64,000 nucleotides of DNA from Neelides folsomi. Lineage: Eukaryota > Arthropoda > Collembola > Neelipleona > Neelidae. This document shows positions 1-13,157 of the stretch, one piece after another (within the stretch, counting starts at the first letter, position 1; each line of letters begins with the position of its first letter). The stretch spans positions 124,001 through 188,000 of the forward strand of contig JAQGBZ010000016.1 in NCBI GenBank assembly GCA_034687125.1, in the 5' to 3' direction. Both the position numbers and the translations under genes were made by a program. The notes beneath the pieces were generated by a model. That model was not told the origin of the DNA and made no database searches. It saw only the letters and a list, made by a program, of their open reading frames with translations.

Positions 1-2305
1 GTTTACAAGAATCGTTCAGACTTCCTCACCCATTTTTCTAAACTATAAATAATATCATACAAGTATCACTGTCTCGCTCGGTAATAGAATCTCTTAAGCT
101 TGGGAAAGTAAATTTTAATTAAAGTCGGATAATTAAATTACAAGATCAGTTAAAATGCGGGTCCATCCAGGTGAATAAAACTTATTCAATTAAGGACGAG
201 CGGAAAAATACTTTGGAGATTCAGCGTTGTGATCTTCACGTTGTTTTGGATATCCTTTGGATGCATTTGCGTACACAAATGGGCAAATGCGCGGATATTG
301 GACGAAATTGAGAGCTTCCGCATCAAACCAATGGTGTGTGTATTAGCAATGGGAACCGCTCTCATTTCGCACAACAGCCGCGCAAAATCCCTCCAACGCG
401 TATTGCGTGGCGCATTTTGCGCTATGATCAGAGCTCATGGTATATGAGCTCATGGATCATATATGAAAACACTGAGACCCAAGGATATCTAAACAACTCC
501 GAAGAATTCCTTTTGCTGTCGTTAAATGTAATAAGGCTTTATTTGAAGCTCGGTTTAATTCCTTAACTATAATCATGGTTTTATCCTTGAGACCTTGTGA
601 CCTATAACCCGGGTTTTAATTGATTTCCACGGTGGTTAGTTAACAAAGGTACATTTAACCAGACTCGTACTTTAACAATTTTTCTCAATTGAAAGGCTAG
701 TTAAATGAATATATATGAATGTCTAAAAATTTAATTCACTTCTCTGTCCAATATAGCGTGTAAGATAGAGGTGTTTGTAAATTCATAGGACAAATCTTCC
801 TTCTCCTTTCTGCCTCAAAGTGTTTCGTCGTCGTCGTGTCTAATTAACTAAAATCTATAAAAATAAACTCACTTCGTACTTCAGTGATCGTTGCAGCAAG
901 CAAGAAATTAAAATTAACTTTTATATCTAAATAAATGTACTAAAGTGTAAGAAGAATTGTAATCATTATATATGAAATTTAATTATACTATTAAATATTA
1001 CATGCAACACAGTAAAGAAATAAATGTGCGTGTTCTTCTTCTTATATTATTAAAAAATAATTGTAATAGTGGTAAATAAACTACGAAATGGTTGAGCTCA
1101 ATAAACTCTCGTGAAGTAAAAAAATCTAGTAAACATTTATTATCATAAGGCTGGAAGGTACATAAAATTTATTTTTATGAACAATTATCAAGTTAACAAC
1201 TCATTCATGAAATTATTTCACATGAACAATTTATCCATATAAAACATTTCATTTAACAAATAGAAACAAATTATTTCATTGTCAAGGTATAAAATTATCA
1301 ACTCCTCATTTTCCTCGAATTAAAATGTCATAACAGTTAAATGTTAACATTAAAATGATTAAATGTTTAGGTTTACAACTATTTGTATTTACATGAATTA
1401 AGTATATTGCATTTGAGAGCTTGTTACCTTTTGGCCTTTCCTTATACTCAAAGATTGTCTAATTAAGTAATTAATTAACACCATCAACTTTACGCAAAAT
1501 CTTAATAAATCACACATAAATATGTATTACATAAGTGATATCTACACTCATTGCCGATTGAAAATTACAATTAAATAAAATGTAATAAAATCATATAAAT
1601 TAAATTTCATTGTCACCTACAATATGTATAAGTTCTATTGGTAACTTTGAAAATAGAAATAAAGTTATATGTAACTTTACAATAAAATCAGTAATGAAAA
1701 TTAAAAAGAATTATAAATTCTAATCGCATAATGTACAAAACGTGGTTAAATAATCTAAAAACTACTATCAGTTAAACAACTATCTAAAAACTTAATGTAA
1801 TAAGTGAACTAGAAAACCTTTCACAATATTAATTAAAATTACAGATGCTTATGTATGTAGTTATAATTACAGTCCTTAAAAAACTTGTACAAGATTGTTA
1901 TTTGTGTAAAGATATGTTTAAGGCAAGGTATGTACCATATATAGTAAAAAAGTATAACATCTAATTGTTTGGGATTGATTGACACCTATGTAATACGATA
2001 AGAGTTTGACATAGCAAAAACTGCCAAAGTTAACTTTTGTACATTTCTAAAATTGTCCAACAAGATTTAAAATATTTATCTAATGTATATGATCAATATA
2101 ATTATTTAAAAGGCGGAGTTAAAATCAAATTAAAATAGTTGTAAAAAGAGCTTTTTTTATCAGTCAGAGCTCCCCAGGATTTCTCTACCTATCCAAATTG
2201 CATTCATTCTTCATGAAGAAAATGTCGAAAGATAAACGAAGAAATATATGTGGTAAAAGAATAAATGAATTTCTGATTTGATTAATATTGCACATATTGG
2301 GTTAT
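1..2305. other. AT-rich spacer downstream of CACHD1, no gene seen
   Basis: This stretch lies 3' of the CACHD1-like gene. It is strongly AT-rich apart from a GC- and CpG-richer block at about 230-445. That block is open on both strands for 60-75 codons, but neither translation resembles a family I know, and there are no clear splice sites to join it to anything. It also holds a short palindrome (GAGCTCAT / ATGAGCTC) near 431-451. It could be a control element or the remains of a repeat; I cannot tell. Confidence 0.5.
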
Positions 2306-5300
2306 TCAATCGCATGAGATGAGGTTCGGTTGGTGGACCGTGACTGGGACAATAAGCCTCGTTTGGTCGTCTGCCTCAATAAGGTTGATGTTTCTGGAGC
2401 GGAGCGGAGGGTCGGGTCCACATTCGGAAGATTCCTCTTGGCCCGTCATGGTCGAGTAGCCGTGATCGGAATCCACAAGGGAACCCAACGGTGATCTTGG
2501 TGGAAGAAACCGACGTGCCCGAATAACCCGCCCTGCCACTTCCGCCTCGCACTCGCTCTCTTCCCGGGAGGAGTGGTGAAGGGGCGTGGGGTCAGCAGAG
2601 GGGGCTTCTTGCAAAGGCAGCAAATGGAGTTCGGGAGAGGAGGAAGAAGGCGACAACGACCGTCGCCGCCAACACCAAGCCACGAACCCAAGGAACGTAA
2701 CAAAAAGGGAAAGAACCACAAAAACGGCCACGAGGCTTCCGCTCCCTTCTTCAACATGGATTTCAATGCTGTCTGGTTCGCCGAGCCCACTGTAGCCTAA
2801 AGAAATCAAACAATTACAAAAAATTAATTTACTAAAGGACTCAATAATTGTATTAAAATGGGATGAATAATAATTAATTAAACTAATATTGTAATTAATA
2901 AAATGAACTGATTTATACTGTTAAATATTTAATAACACTATAATTATAATTTATAATATTTAATTATAATTTTAGTTTATAAGTTAGGTTTACCATAACA
3001 GTCGTCATAAGTGGCACAACCAGGTTCGGAAAGCAAAGTACACCATTCACAATCGTAAGAACCCAAGCACTCGCTGGAAAATATAAAAATATGGAATTGT
3101 TTAAGGATAATCAATTAATTTGAATTTCGAATCTTTAACAATCTGAATATCTTACGTTTGTGAAGAGATGGAATGGCAAGTGGGAGTAATAACATGGCAG
3201 GATCCGCATTCACTCATCCTTCCCGGAGGTCCCATTGGAAGACTTTGAGCAGGGAACTCGCAAGGCTCCACGTCGTCCGGAATGGCGGCAAAGGGAGGTC
3301 GAGGGCAAAAGCTGGGTTCCAAAGGACATTCACATGGACATTCACAATCACTCGGCTCCATTCGAAGACAATTAAGACAAACGTTGTCAACCTAAAAAAT
3401 ATAATTAATGATTAAAAATGAATCTCAATTACGAATCAAATTATGTAAGCAAAATTACCAATGCTTAAAAGTATTATATTATAAGATACTTGTAATTAAA
3501 TCCTCAAATAATACGCTTACTGTTGAACAAGGACAGAATGCCGTTGGGGAAGAACATGCTTCATGAACAGTTACAAGGATGAGGTTCGTGTTGGGAACCG
3601 GGACGATCGAATATCGGCTGCAATGTTCCCCCAAAACTTCCCTCAGCGTCTCAGCAAAGACGTAATTTCGATGGAGCGATCGTTGGGACGCTGCCGAGGC
3701 ACTTAATTTATGACACGAATATTTCCTTAGTGCACCTCCCACTTGAAGGAGGTCGATGACTAACAGCGGCTCCACTTGAGTCACGTGCACCTCTCGACCT
3801 CCTCGCAAACCCAAAGCGAGGGATGGATGAGCGACGAGGAAACCGGCAGAGTCGAGGAGGAAACAACGAACTCCTCCTGAACATCCTCCGACCACGTCGT
3901 TGACAAGTTTCAAAAGAAACCCAGCATTGAGATCGCCGCCGAAGATTGCCACCGGCGATCGGGCTCCCGGACGGCCCACATACACCGCTTGGCTCACACT
4001 CACTCGAGGAACTTTACCTTCAAGGAATGGACGGGAAAAGGTCACTTTCCCACGTCCTTTCACGGCCTCTCGGAACCACCGGCTTGAGGCGGGTTGAAAG
4101 GACGATCGGACTTGAGACCCAGGATACATTAGAAAAACATTTCCACCACCACCAACACCGAATCTAAATAAGAGTACAATGGAAGTTTAAATGATATTCT
4201 TCAACAAATTAACCAATTTATGGAATGACCAAAATATAAACATTCCTTTAATATTGGATCTATTCTTATTAAATAAATATATACCTATGATATATGTTAT
4301 TATTATTTAATTAAATTAAAATTAAAAATTATTTTATCACCTTCGAAGGAAATATTTATTTAGAGTGGAATTTGCAAATTGTCTCTTCCACCCAGGAACT
4401 GCATGTGACAAGGCAGCAATGTGATCTCTCACCCCTGGCTTCAATCCCCTGTTCTGCCCAATTCCATAGCTGTCTCCGATGTAGGCCATGAGGTGAAGAT
4501 GGAGGTTGGGATTTTTTCTGAGCAAACCATCACCGCTGGCACCGTCGGCCGGCGAAGTGAAGGCAGAAGGAGCAAGGTGAAGCCCCGCTGCAGCCAAACT
4601 CACCGCCTCCTCACCCCATATGTGAGTCAGCTGGCCAAGGCCCATGTGGACAATGGGAGCTCGGACGTCGAGAGTCGTTTTACCAAGAACTGGGGATTCC
4701 CAGCCAACCGACTCACACGAACCGCCGCTCACTCCAACAATACTGATGTAGCCGTAGCCTTCAACCACACTCCATGCATAGCTCATCTAATACAAAATAA
4801 GAATGGATATTAAATTAATAAAATAATAAAATATTTAATTAAATTTATTGAATATTAATTAAATATTGTATTTTACCCAAGAGAGATCTTGTTTTTGCGA
4901 AGTATGACACCCAGAGGGTTGATTTAACATTTTAAATTTCAGGTTTTCTCCACTTTTCCCACTAAAAACTCCCACTTCAATGTTTTCTATAGGAATGAGG
5001 GCCGACACTTCTCCCCATGTGTCAGGAGATCCTAAAGACGGATGGGCCAAAACTCGACCTGGGTAAAACAAATGTTTAGTTTAAAAAATCCTTCGTTCAA
5101 CAGAGGTTTAGGTAAAATTGTTTAAATCTGTAAATGTTATTTTTTATCATTGAAATATCGCTTTCTTTGTTTTTACAATTTTACCTGTTTTGTCAATTAG
5201 GAATGCATAGGTGTTTGGGTCGCAAACATTGTCGTTGGAGTAATAAGTAAAATGCTGGGTGAAATAAGCAAGAGGAACTTCCATGGCCACAATACCCAAA

Positions 5301-7325
5301 GGCCGTTCCATGTGAAACACGTACTTTTTGCTCATGATCACAGCCTCTGCAATTATTGAATGAAATTAATTAATTCTGTATTCAAGAATTTATACAAGTT
5401 TCGATAAAAATGATTTTAAAATAATTGACAACTCATAATCTTACAACATTACATATCAGAAACTATGTAAAGTTTCAGTACTTAAAGCAAATTAAATTAA
5501 CTATAACTAACGCTTTTAAGAATTTAAAAAATAATTTCCAAACCTTTGGTTGCATGATTCCAATGAGGAGATGAGAAATCGGGAGTTTTCCCTTGTTCTT
5601 TCTCTCTTGGATAAAATTGGGAAAGGATGTCTGAAAAAGACCACCAATCTTTCTTGGACGACAATTTGGAAGCGACGCGAAGAGCGAAAGATTCGGCGTC
5701 CTCAGCCCCCGACGACTTCACCTCCACCCTCCAAATGTTCTTGGAAGGAATTGCCAAAAGAGAGGTTTTGTACTTCTCCGCCTCGTTTTCGCTCCCAAGG
5801 AACAAAACTTCCATGAAGATTGGACAAGGCACGGTGAGGTTCGCAGCCTTCACCCCCGACCCGGTCAGGTGAACAATGGTGGGAGCTGTAGGAGGGAAAA
5901 TGACACGACCTGGAGGTCCGCAAGCCATGTCAATGGCCCTCTGCAGTCCGCCGCTTTCCTCCTCACTCCCCGATCCGCGAAGATTGTCCAAGTAGTTAAG
6001 GACTTGAACTCGGGCCCAGGAATTGACCGGAACTAGTTGCTCACAAAGGAACTCACTTTCAGACCCATCTGCGTATCCGTTCACAATCCCAACCTCATCG
6101 GCCTCATCGAGGAATCGGAGAAGTACGAGAACTAAAAATATATTTATTTCATTAATTATATGTTAATTTTATTTCTAACATTTATTGTATTTATTGGAAT
6201 TTGTATTTAAAATAATTATATAGGAAATGAGCCTTACTAATATTCTTGACTGATTTGAGAGCCTGAGGATCATTTGGCAGATTGAGAAGGAACAAAAGAC
6301 GGTGATTGCGAGTTTCTTCTTTCCTCTTCTCAATAAGCCACATTTTCTTATTGGTGGTAGCTGCTTTGGCATTGAAAAGCCCTGCAGAGGGATCTTTGCA
6401 GTGGCCGCCATTGGAGGGATATTCGACGTAGACGCCTTCAGGAGATACAAAATATTGCCATTTCACGTGACCAACAGCCTCGGTATTTTCAACCATCACT
6501 GTTCAAAGAATAAATGAGAAATTAGAACTCAAATTGTAATTGTAACTTAATTGATTTGATTTCAAATATTACTTTGGCTTAGAGTGAGAGATGGAACGAA
6601 AATACTTGGTTTGGCCGTCGCAGGTACTGTTTTACATGCTTCTTTCCGCTCGAGTAAATTTTTTAAATATTCCTCATATCTGAAAATGAACTTGCTTAAT
6701 GAATTTGTAAAGAAACTTGAAAATTATGACGATAATTGATTATTGGTTAAATCATTTTGATAATTTAAACATACGCGAGGGTGTTTGGAGGGTTTGTACA
6801 GCAGTCTGGAATTGGCGACGTGTTGTAAGCTTGGAACAATTCATTGGCCGATGCCTTGACCGCCGCTGCCAATCGTTCCAAACCTCCTTCATATTCTTTC
6901 AATTGATTTCGGAATTTATTTGCAAGATCTTTGGCTTTGTCGACAGGATTCGTGGTCTCGGTCATGTTGAACGGCAGTTGGCCATAATGAGTCTAAAATC
7001 AACGTCCTTGATTAAAGAAATATTCAATTAAATGATGGATTAAATAACCAACCTCTGCATCTTTAACTCCTAATTCTATCTGGGCGAGGTTGAGGAAGAA
7101 ATTCCCGAGGATTTCAGCCTTCTTCGTAAGCGTCTCATTGGGCCCTTCATGAAGCGATGGAAGCACGGAACTCAAATTGTGGCTCAATTTGTCATCCTTT
7201 GTCACTTTCCTCCCTGACACGTTGGAATCGATCTGAATCCCCATTGACCCCACGATCGACCCTGCCGTTTTGGTCCAAATCCCCAAGGAGAGGGCGAGGA
7301 AGAAGAATCGCGTCCTTTCTTTCAT
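2306..7325 (-). CDS. CACHD1: CACHD1-like alpha2delta/Cache-domain membrane protein (1228 aa, 12 exons)
   Basis: Type I membrane protein of the voltage-gated calcium channel alpha2delta family. Exons from the start: 7053-7325, 6775-6992, 6573-6679, 6238-6498, 5544-6131, 5185-5346, 4877-5058, 4341-4786, 3521-4163, 3156-3391, 2994-3073, 2306-2796. All introns are GT-AG and the phases close to 1228 codons plus stop; human CACHD1 is about 1270 aa. Residues 1-22 look like a signal peptide. VKWQYF at 211-216 opens the VWA_N/VWA part, followed by two Cache-like regions (about 484-600 and 747-960). A Cys-rich block (CECPCECPLE, DCEWC) follows from 965, then one membrane helix at about 1086-1108. The cytosolic tail carries SDHGYSTM, as in vertebrate CACHD1. 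Family knowledge: CACHD1 modulates CaV channels and has been linked to Wnt receptors. The usual VWA metal site is not visible (see findings). The start at 7325 is the first ATG ahead of the signal peptide. Confidence 0.93.
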
Positions 7326-7432
7326 TGCTAATGGCTGAGGTCAACCCTTCAAAAGGCTGGACAATTTCTCTTTTTATTCTTTCCATTCCTCTTCCATGTT
7401 TGCCTCGTTCCTCCAACTCCAAGAATTTCCTA
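7326..7432 (-). other. 5' UTR part of CACHD1 first coding exon
   Basis: On the minus strand an acceptor-like sequence (TTTACTCATAG) ends at about 7433. The 107 nt from there to the ATG at 7325 contain no other good splice site. This suggests the leader is spliced and that an upstream non-coding exon exists. It is an inference from splice motifs only. Confidence 0.4.
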
Positions 7433-7756
7433 TGAGTAAACAAAGTAAAATATTTAAAATGTTTTGTCGACGAAATTGAATGGTAATGAAGTATTTAGTG
7501 ATATTCAAATACACTGTCATATGAAATAAATATATAAGTTAAAAAGGAATAAAAAAGTTTAAAACAAAGTAATAAAATATTATAAGTTCAAAGTCTCAAA
7601 TGTCGCGAGTTTCGTTGTCTTTTTGAACAGACATATTATAATAATATAATAAGCGTTAAATTAAATCCTTCACCTGATGATTTCCGTTAGGGCTGAATTG
7701 AATTAAGATGAATTGAATTAACGATAAAGGAAAGTCGGTTAACAAAGAGGTATCTA

Positions 7757-8053
7757 CCTCGTGACTTTCCCTGGATCTTCTAATTGATCCGGGCAGAGGT
7801 TGAGTTGGATTTCGGAGAACGAGGGAGAGTCATGTTTATCTTTGCCTCTATTTATGAACTCCTTGGAAGATCCTTGACGTGTCTTGGAACCCCGTGAAGA
7901 CGTCGATGTGAGTTGTTGTTTATTTGAGATTGGTGGTCCTGGGTTTGATCTCGGGGAGCCGGAGGAGAGTCGGCGGAACATCAAAGTCCCCACCGTTGCC
8001 GTCCATCCACACACATTTAGGCAACACGAACCCAAAGCACTCAAAACGTGCAA
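7757..8053 (-). other. Possible upstream leader exon of CACHD1
   Basis: A block with more GC than its surroundings is open for 99 codons on the minus strand but resembles no protein family. On that strand it ends at a donor-like GAG|GTAGAT near 7757, in the right direction to splice to the acceptor at about 7433. I read it as a 5' UTR exon rather than a separate gene. The promoter would then lie beyond about 8050. The rest of 8054-8322 is AT-rich with nothing recognisable. Confidence 0.3.
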
Positions 8054-8322
8054 ATAACGTTCAACACGAGAAATTTACCAACAATAATAATAAGGCTAAA
8101 ATAATGTTGACCGTAATTGGACCTCAATAGCCGTATGACAATGGCATTATATTTAAACCAAGTATAAATTGAAAAATATTAAAAATGATTAAATAGTTAA
8201 GATGAAATAATTAATACAATTTAATGAAAATGTTTTTTTCTTGAAAGCTGAGGAAATGAATTTTATTTCAGAAATTTAGAAGTCGTATATTTGAGTATTA
8301 TTTGAGTTGGTTGTGAAGGAGT

Positions 8323-9367
8323 TTAGTCGACTCTGTAGCTGACGGCATGTCCTGGAGTGTTGACGACCTTGGTGAGGGTCGCTTCCCGAAGAGGATGTCC
8401 AGCAGCGACAACGGTAGGGGCCGAGTAGGCCAAAGGATGAGTGTAGGTAAGGGCCGGGTGAGCGGCGTAAGTCAAAGCCGGGTGAGCGGCATAGGTCAAG
8501 GCTGGAGCTCCAGCATAGTGGACAGCCGGGGCAGCATAGGTCAAAGCTGGAGCGGCGTAAGTGAGGGCTGGGGCGGCGACGGCGATGGCTCCTCGCTTCT
8601 GTCTTGACTTCACCTCAGCGACGGCTCTCAAATGCTCAGCCCTGGCAGCGGCAACTTCTGGGGTGTCTTGGACGACGGCTGGGCCGACGAGACTGGCAAC
8701 TGGACCTTCGGGCAAAGCGTTGCTCTCGGCACGGAAACCTCCAGCATCAGCAACGTAGTTCACTCGCACTTCCTTTCCATTAGGATCGATGTAAGCGTAT
8801 GATCCACGGACATTTCCGAAAGCGTCTCTCACGGTAGCATGAGCTTGACCGGGATGAGCATAACCTGGATAAAGAAACCAAGACCATATACATTAATACA
8901 AATTAGTTAAATAATTATATAAAATATAATACTCGATAAAGACTAAATTAGTATAAATACTAATTAATTTAATACTAATATAAATATTAATTTAATACCA
9001 ATATAATTAATTTATATATTAGTATATAATAAAGATATAAAGTAATATGTATTACCATATGATGCTTGTCCGAGTTCATCCTGAGCGTGGTATTGAGTCT
9101 TTGTGAAAGCGGGTTGAACGACGGCTGGGGCAGCGTATGAAACCGGGGCAGCGTATGAGACCGGGGCGGTGTAGTGGACTGGAGCACCAGCGTAGGAGAG
9201 TCCGGTGTATCCCAAGGCCGGCAAGAATTGGGGCTTGGCCGAGGCACAAGCGAGGGCGGAAACGAGAACAACCTGAGTTTAGTCAAAGATTCAATTAAAG
9301 GGCGATTTCAATTGGGGGTTCATTGAATGAACTCCATTGGGAGGAGGTCACTTACAAGAGCGATCAT
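8323..9367 (-). CDS. RR-type cuticle protein (256 aa, 3 exons)
   Basis: Structural chitin-binding protein secreted into the exoskeleton. Exons: 9356-9367 (only four codons, MIAL), 9056-9272, 8323-8864; the phases close to 256 codons. The signal peptide spans the first intron and ends near residues 15-19 (ACASA). The Rebers-Riddiford (chitin_bind_4) domain, about residues 68-125, reads ...GQASYGYAHPGQ...VRDAFGNVRGSYAYIDPNGKE...VNYVADAGGFRAESNALP and is split by the second intron. Low-complexity repeats flank it: PVSYAAP units before, and ALTYAAP/ALTYAAHP units after (near residues 200-230). These Ala-Tyr-Pro repeats are common in arthropod cuticle proteins and may cross-link through tyrosine. 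The very short first exon and upstream TATA box are typical of this gene family. Expression is probably tied to moulting, though no hormone element was identified. Confidence 0.93.
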
Positions 9368-9414
9368 GATGAATGTCTCTGGAGTGAGTGGGACTGTTGG
9401 TGTGGAGGCGAAGG

Positions 9415-9421
9415 TTTTATA
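9415..9421 (-). promoter_or_regulatory. TATA box of the cuticle protein gene
   Basis: TATAAAA on the minus strand lies 48 nt upstream of the start codon. A start site about 30 nt downstream would give a leader of roughly 20 nt, which is normal for arthropod cuticle genes. Confidence 0.7.
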
Positions 9422-9424
9422 CGA

Positions 9425-11202
9425 ACGCCACCCCCCGATCACGTCGCCGATTCTTCCGCACACCTCCTCAAGGGCTTAATAGTCATCCAATGATACGATA
9501 AATTATCCCCTTTTTTACTCCAAGATCCATAAACAGGAGACGAGAAGTCCTTTGATTGCTCTTCACATTTAATCCACAGCCAAGAAACCGTTGTTCTCAA
9601 ACATTCAAAACTCATAATAGAAACTACAAGGAAACGATCTTGTCATCTCTTTCTCATGATCAAACTAATTGATTCCGCATTCCCGGGTTTTTCAACCCCG
9701 AACCCGACCTTTTCATAAATATGAAAAATTATACATTTACCTACAAAGATGTGTGCCAACAAATTATACTTTGTATACATATAAAATACATATAAAATAC
9801 ATATTATCATTAATTGATTTAAATTCCAAAATACATTCCTTGTCCGAATATAAATATAAAAATAACTTGTTATCTAAAGTGCTAAGAGATCTTGTAAAAA
9901 AGGAGGAAAAGGAGTATAGGTATTAGGCAACAAGAGAAGGTAAGTTGTTGAATTGACGCAAATGGACCTTTAAAGCCTCACATGGCCATTAAGATTGAAT
10001 AAGGGAATAATCAAAGGGGGGAGAAGAAGAATGTTGGCATCGATTGTTGTGTGTAGGAAATGATGATGGGTAAAAAAGGTGTGTGCCCTCCTTGAGCCTT
10101 CATCTTCCTCCATTGGATTTTTGGCGTTCTTTTTTTCCCCTCCGCTGCCCCACCCAATTCACTCAAGGACGACCCGGCGAACGACGGCCTTGACAGTGAA
10201 ATCGAGTCTGTGGGACAAGAACAAAAAATACACACATTCCTCTTGGACCAACTACGCGAATTGAAATGGCCAAAACCAAAGTTGTTGCAGGTCTGGAGAT
10301 TTGGGAAGATCAAATTCACCATGCTGGCAATGATCAAAAACACACCTCAGATCTCGTGCTGCTAAAGATTCGTGTTCTTTAAAGACGGATAAAAAATTCC
10401 ATTTTTATTTATATTCGCAATGGATTTTAGAATCCTTGTGGAAAATAAATTACATTCATGCTTATTTAATCAATGTGGGCGTTGTTTGAATCTTAAATCA
10501 AAATGATTTACCTTTTATGAAACACTTAGGTACTTTATGATATCAATTCTTAATGTTGGTGGTAATATTTATTTGGTGAGAAGATTGTTAAAGATGAATA
10601 AAATCATTGATGAAAAATTGCTAAAAGAATGATTCAATTTATTCGCTTCATTTTCCTAATTTTAACAATTTTGATTAGCATGCTTTTAGAGTCAGCATGA
10701 CATTTGAGTTTTTTTTGTTAATTTTCAATGTCTTTATCATATGTACCTTATTGTAAGTGCACGACTTATTTAAGGGGAAATAATATCGTGATTGTACATA
10801 AATTTATAGCTAAAAGTTTGATTCAGGAAGGATGTGATTCGGAAGAGCACTTACTATAAATAACTCTAGGAAAATATATTTACTTTTAACTAACTTTTTA
10901 GTAGTTAGATATTTTAAATATTATAATCAATGAAAGTTTAATGAAGATCTATTTAATTGAACAAAGGCGACTCTCCAGACAAGTAGTCATTAAGTACATT
11001 TTATTAACCTTTACATTTTATGATACTTGTGTGAGAGGTTTGTTCAAATTACCATTTCAGTACTTTTTTTTCAAATATCTAACGTAACTTATAGCTGAAT
11101 TTAATATAGATAGATGAACCTCAAAATTGTCAATTTGAGTCAACTACAACAAATACACTGTTTTCATATCCACCTTGAATAAATATGACTCTTAATGGTG
11201 AT
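9425..11202. other. Spacer between cuticle gene and SUCLG2
   Basis: AT-rich intergenic DNA. A GC-richer patch at about 10060-10340 is open on both strands, but the translations (Ser/Pro-rich on one strand, Cys-rich on the other) are not recognisable and no consistent splice sites flank them. The part next to 11202 should include the 3' UTR of SUCLG2. No repeat or RNA gene was recognised. Confidence 0.45.
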
Positions 11203-13157
11203 TTAAGAGAGACAAGCAACGGCTTTCTTGGCAGCGGCCTCGAGGTCTTCGGCCGACTGAATGGTCAACTTCGAGTCCGCCAGCAGTTTCTTTGCATTCT
11301 CCACATTCGTACCTGAAAAGAAAGCGATTTTCAATTTTTGCCACATTTTCATGATTTGGTTTGTTTTACCTTCAAGACGAACGACTAATGGGATTTTTAA
11401 ACCAATGGTTTTCACAGCAGCAATCACACCAGAGGCAATTGTGGCACAATTCACAATTCCTCCAAACACATTCACAAGAATCGCTTTCACGTTCGGGTCT
11501 AGAAATAAAAAACGAAGATTTGAAACCAAAAAAAGATGTCGGTTAATTGTGATAGAAATAATCGTAGGAAGCCTTAAAACAAGTGGTCAGGGCCAAAGGT
11601 CAATTCTCACCTGAAGCAAGAATACGGAAAGCTTCTGTGACTTGATCTTCCTGAACGTTTCCACCAACGTCAAGGAAATTTGCAGGTTCGCCTCCATATA
11701 ACTTGATGATGTCCATTGTAGCCATTGCGAGACCAGCGCCGTTGACTAAAACCATTATTCAATCACTTTAAAGTTAATGGGAATTAATTGACTTTACCTA
11801 AACACCCAATGTTTCCGCTCATTTGAATATAATTTAAATTGAATTTGGCTGCTTCAACTTCTCTCGGGTCAGACTCAGCCGTCGATTCCTCGTCAAAGAT
11901 CTTTTTCTAAATTGATTTAAAAAAATTATTAGGAAATTAATTATATATAATTACATTAGGTAAATGGTGGCTTGAATTTGTTACAATTTTCAATTTCAAA
12001 AGCCAATTTTTCCAACCTGTCTAAATTTTGCATTGTCGTCAATCTGGACCTTCGCATCCACAGCAAGCACACCTTTGTTTGTGTTAGCAAAGGGGTTGAT
12101 TTCCAGCTGAGTGGCATCGTTGTTTGCAAATACTTCATACATTTTTTTAATTTCACGAGCAGCTTCGTCGTCCTTGCCGCCTTTGAATTCCAAGAACTTG
12201 GCAATTTCCTTTGCTGACTCGATACTCAGTCCTTCGTAAATGTCAATTGGAACTGTTTTAACTCGATGAGGGGAAGTTTTGGCCACTTCCTCAATGTCGA
12301 CTCCTCCGTCGGGTGAAGCAATGCAAACGGGACCATTGTGATTTCTGAATTTCAAATATGTTAATTAGTAAAACCCGAACAATTCAATTACATGTTGGTT
12401 ACCAGTTACCTCTATATAAGTTTGTGTTCAATTACCTATCAAGTAAAAAGCAGAGATATTTCTCTTCGAGAATATCTACCGATTCGGCTATCATCACGGC
12501 ATTCACAGGGACACCTTCGGAAGGAGTTTGTTTGGTAATCAACCGATTTCCAAGCATTGCTTTGACTATATCAGGAACCTTCTTTTGACTAAAATTTATA
12601 ATTATTATCTAAATTAAAAAACCAAGGAAATAAGTATAAATATTTTATCTGTAGAGTAGGTATTGAAATCATTATTGAAAATTTACTCTTTAATAACATG
12701 AACACCGCTTTTGAATCCAGTGTCGAAATGACCTTTGCCTCGACCTCCTGCCATCACTTGAGCTTTAACCACGTACTCATCAACGCCTAAATAAAGATAG
12801 GAATTGTTATGTAACAAAGGTGAAGCCATATGTGGAATTCGATGGTTTTTTCTCAATCCGACTTACGGAATTTGTTCACCCGGTCAGAAATATCAGAGGG
12901 TTTTTCAACAACGACGAATTTCTGAACCGCTACTCCAGAATTTGCCAAGATTTCCTTACTTTGGAACTCAAGCAAATTGAGCATTCGCCGATGAGGTTTC
13001 TCCTACAAGAACCAAACACGTGTGAAAATTCTTAATTTCCCAATTCCGCCCATTTAATAAAATGTTGAAAAAAATTAAAAGGGAGATTCTCTCTCACCAC
13101 ATGCCGTTGGTGCCTTAAAATGGAGTTCAAATTCCTTGATAAAATATTGTTCATCAT
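11203..13157 (-). CDS. SUCLG2: Succinate-CoA ligase beta subunit, GDP-forming type (419 aa, 9 exons)
   Basis: Mitochondrial matrix enzyme of the TCA cycle. With the alpha subunit it converts succinyl-CoA, nucleoside diphosphate and phosphate to succinate, CoA and the triphosphate. Exons: 13098-13157, 12867-13002, 12687-12786, 12436-12588, 12017-12344, 11798-11906, 11611-11745, 11370-11498, 11203-11312; the phases close to 419 codons plus stop. The first about 20 residues are Arg/Asn/Ser-rich, fitting a mitochondrial targeting peptide. The ATP-grasp part shows AGGRGKG (78-84), a TKQTP stretch, GGVDIEEVA and EINPFANT. The CoA-ligase part shows [17 protein letters not shown] and [37 protein letters not shown] and the short C terminus fit the G-type (SUCLG2) better than SUCLA2; [25 protein letters not shown] is closer to SUCLA2. 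The second in-frame ATG (13154) is an alternative start. Confidence 0.9.

Noticed and set aside
4421-4813. 130-codon plus-strand open frame across a CACHD1 exon
   Set aside because: Shadow of the minus-strand coding exon 4341-4786, which matches CACHD1 and has correct splice phases.
8347-8758. Plus-strand open frames rich in Gly/Ser over the cuticle gene
   Set aside because: Antisense shadows of the Ala/Tyr-repeat coding exon.
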